Below are positions 63,701 to 64,000 of a DNA stretch of 64,000 bases, piece after piece. Within the stretch, counting starts at the first letter, position 1. Each line of letters starts with the position of its first letter. The notes under the pieces are model-generated. The model was not told the DNA's origin. It saw only the letters and a list, made by a program, of their open reading frames with translations, and searched no databases. The stretch comes from Mimachlamys varia (lineage: Eukaryota > Mollusca > Bivalvia > Pectinida > Pectinidae): NCBI GenBank assembly GCA_947623455.1, contig OX392536.1, positions 13,759,282 through 13,823,281 of the forward strand, given 5' to 3'. The translations under genes and the position numbers were made by a program.

Positions 63701-64000
63701 TTATGTCCATAGCACTGTCCCCTTATGTCCACAGTACTGTCCTCTTATGTCAACAGCACTGTCCCCTTATGTCAACAGCACTGTCTCCTTATGTCAACAG
63801 CACTGTCCTCTTATGTCCACAGCACTGTCCCATTATGTCAACAGCACTGTCACCTTATGTCAACAGCACTGTCCCCTTATGTCCACAGCACTGTCCCCTT
63901 ATGTCAACAGCACTGTCCTCTTATGTCCACAGCACTGTCCCATTATGTCAACAGCGCTGTCCCCTTATGTCATCAGCACTGTCCCCTAATGTCAATAGCA

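Larger units (their letters stand above)
53537..64000. repeat. 22-bp satellite array with higher-order repeats, cut by the window end
   Basis: About 475 copies of TGTCCCCTTATGTCAACAGC plus AC. Common variants are tccaca, tccata, cctctta, ttctccta and ccatta. Three units make 66 bp, so all three + frames are open with a 22-residue period (STALSPYVNSTVPLCQQHCP). The - strand is closed by TAA in each unit. The marker gtccgtagcaatg at 55292, 56634, 57866, 59208 and 60726 defines blocks of 1342, 1232, 1342 and 1518 bp. Unlike the 39-bp array, this one contains register breaks (for example near 61390, 62486 and 63485). No gene is claimed. Confidence 0.97.

Overview
This window looks like metazoan, probably marine bivalve, genomic DNA. 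It has no operon-like gene packing or bacterial signals. It carries remnants of a mariner element, a Ty3/gypsy element and a Penelope-like element, and dispersed repeats of a style I associate from memory with bivalve genomes (an unverified inference). I could not support any intact host gene. About three quarters of the window is tandem repeat, and nearly every long open reading frame is a by-product of a repeat array.

Layout. 1-30858: one huge array of a 39-bp unit (about 765 copies, organised in higher-order blocks), interrupted at 5905-6916 by a 1,012-bp non-autonomous DNA transposon. 30859-39974: mostly single-copy-looking, AT-rich DNA holding transposon remains: an inverted-repeat element (31072-32689), a 499-bp element with 20-bp terminal inverted repeats (33199-33697), a broken Ty3/gypsy integrase (33745-34800), a 31-bp minisatellite and a broken Penelope-like reverse transcriptase (37296-38010). 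39975-43345: a 58-bp satellite split by a 1,341-bp mariner (40058-41398) with a frameshifted DD34D transposase. 43346-44689: AT-rich DNA bracketed by a perfect 61-bp direct repeat. 44690-46119: 21 very uniform copies of a 68-bp unit. 46231-49770: a 38-bp array interrupted by a 401-bp dispersed sequence. 50311-51845: a 34-bp array. 52141-52379: five copies of a 46-bp unit. 53537-64000: a 22-bp array with kilobase-scale higher-order repeats, running off the window end.

The most informative finding is a transposon history recorded inside the 39-bp array. One higher-order block still carries the 1-kb transposon at a TA. Two sister blocks carry, at exactly the homologous base, the 8-bp sequence TACATGTA. 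This is the footprint expected if an element beginning CA and ending TG had left by Tc1-type excision. Other blocks keep the empty site. A 4,139-bp tandem duplication then copied the footprint. Apart from these events and one shared 1-bp deletion, I find no change of the 39-bp register in about 30 kb, although substitutions are common and the neighbouring arrays do contain indels. The 39-bp unit leaves four of six frames open, so the register could matter for coding, or it may only reflect recent block amplification.

There is no gene network to describe. The window is best read as a heterochromatin-like or subtelomere/centromere-like repeat landscape, or a minisatellite cluster, in which DNA transposons insert and excise and unequal exchange reshapes the arrays.
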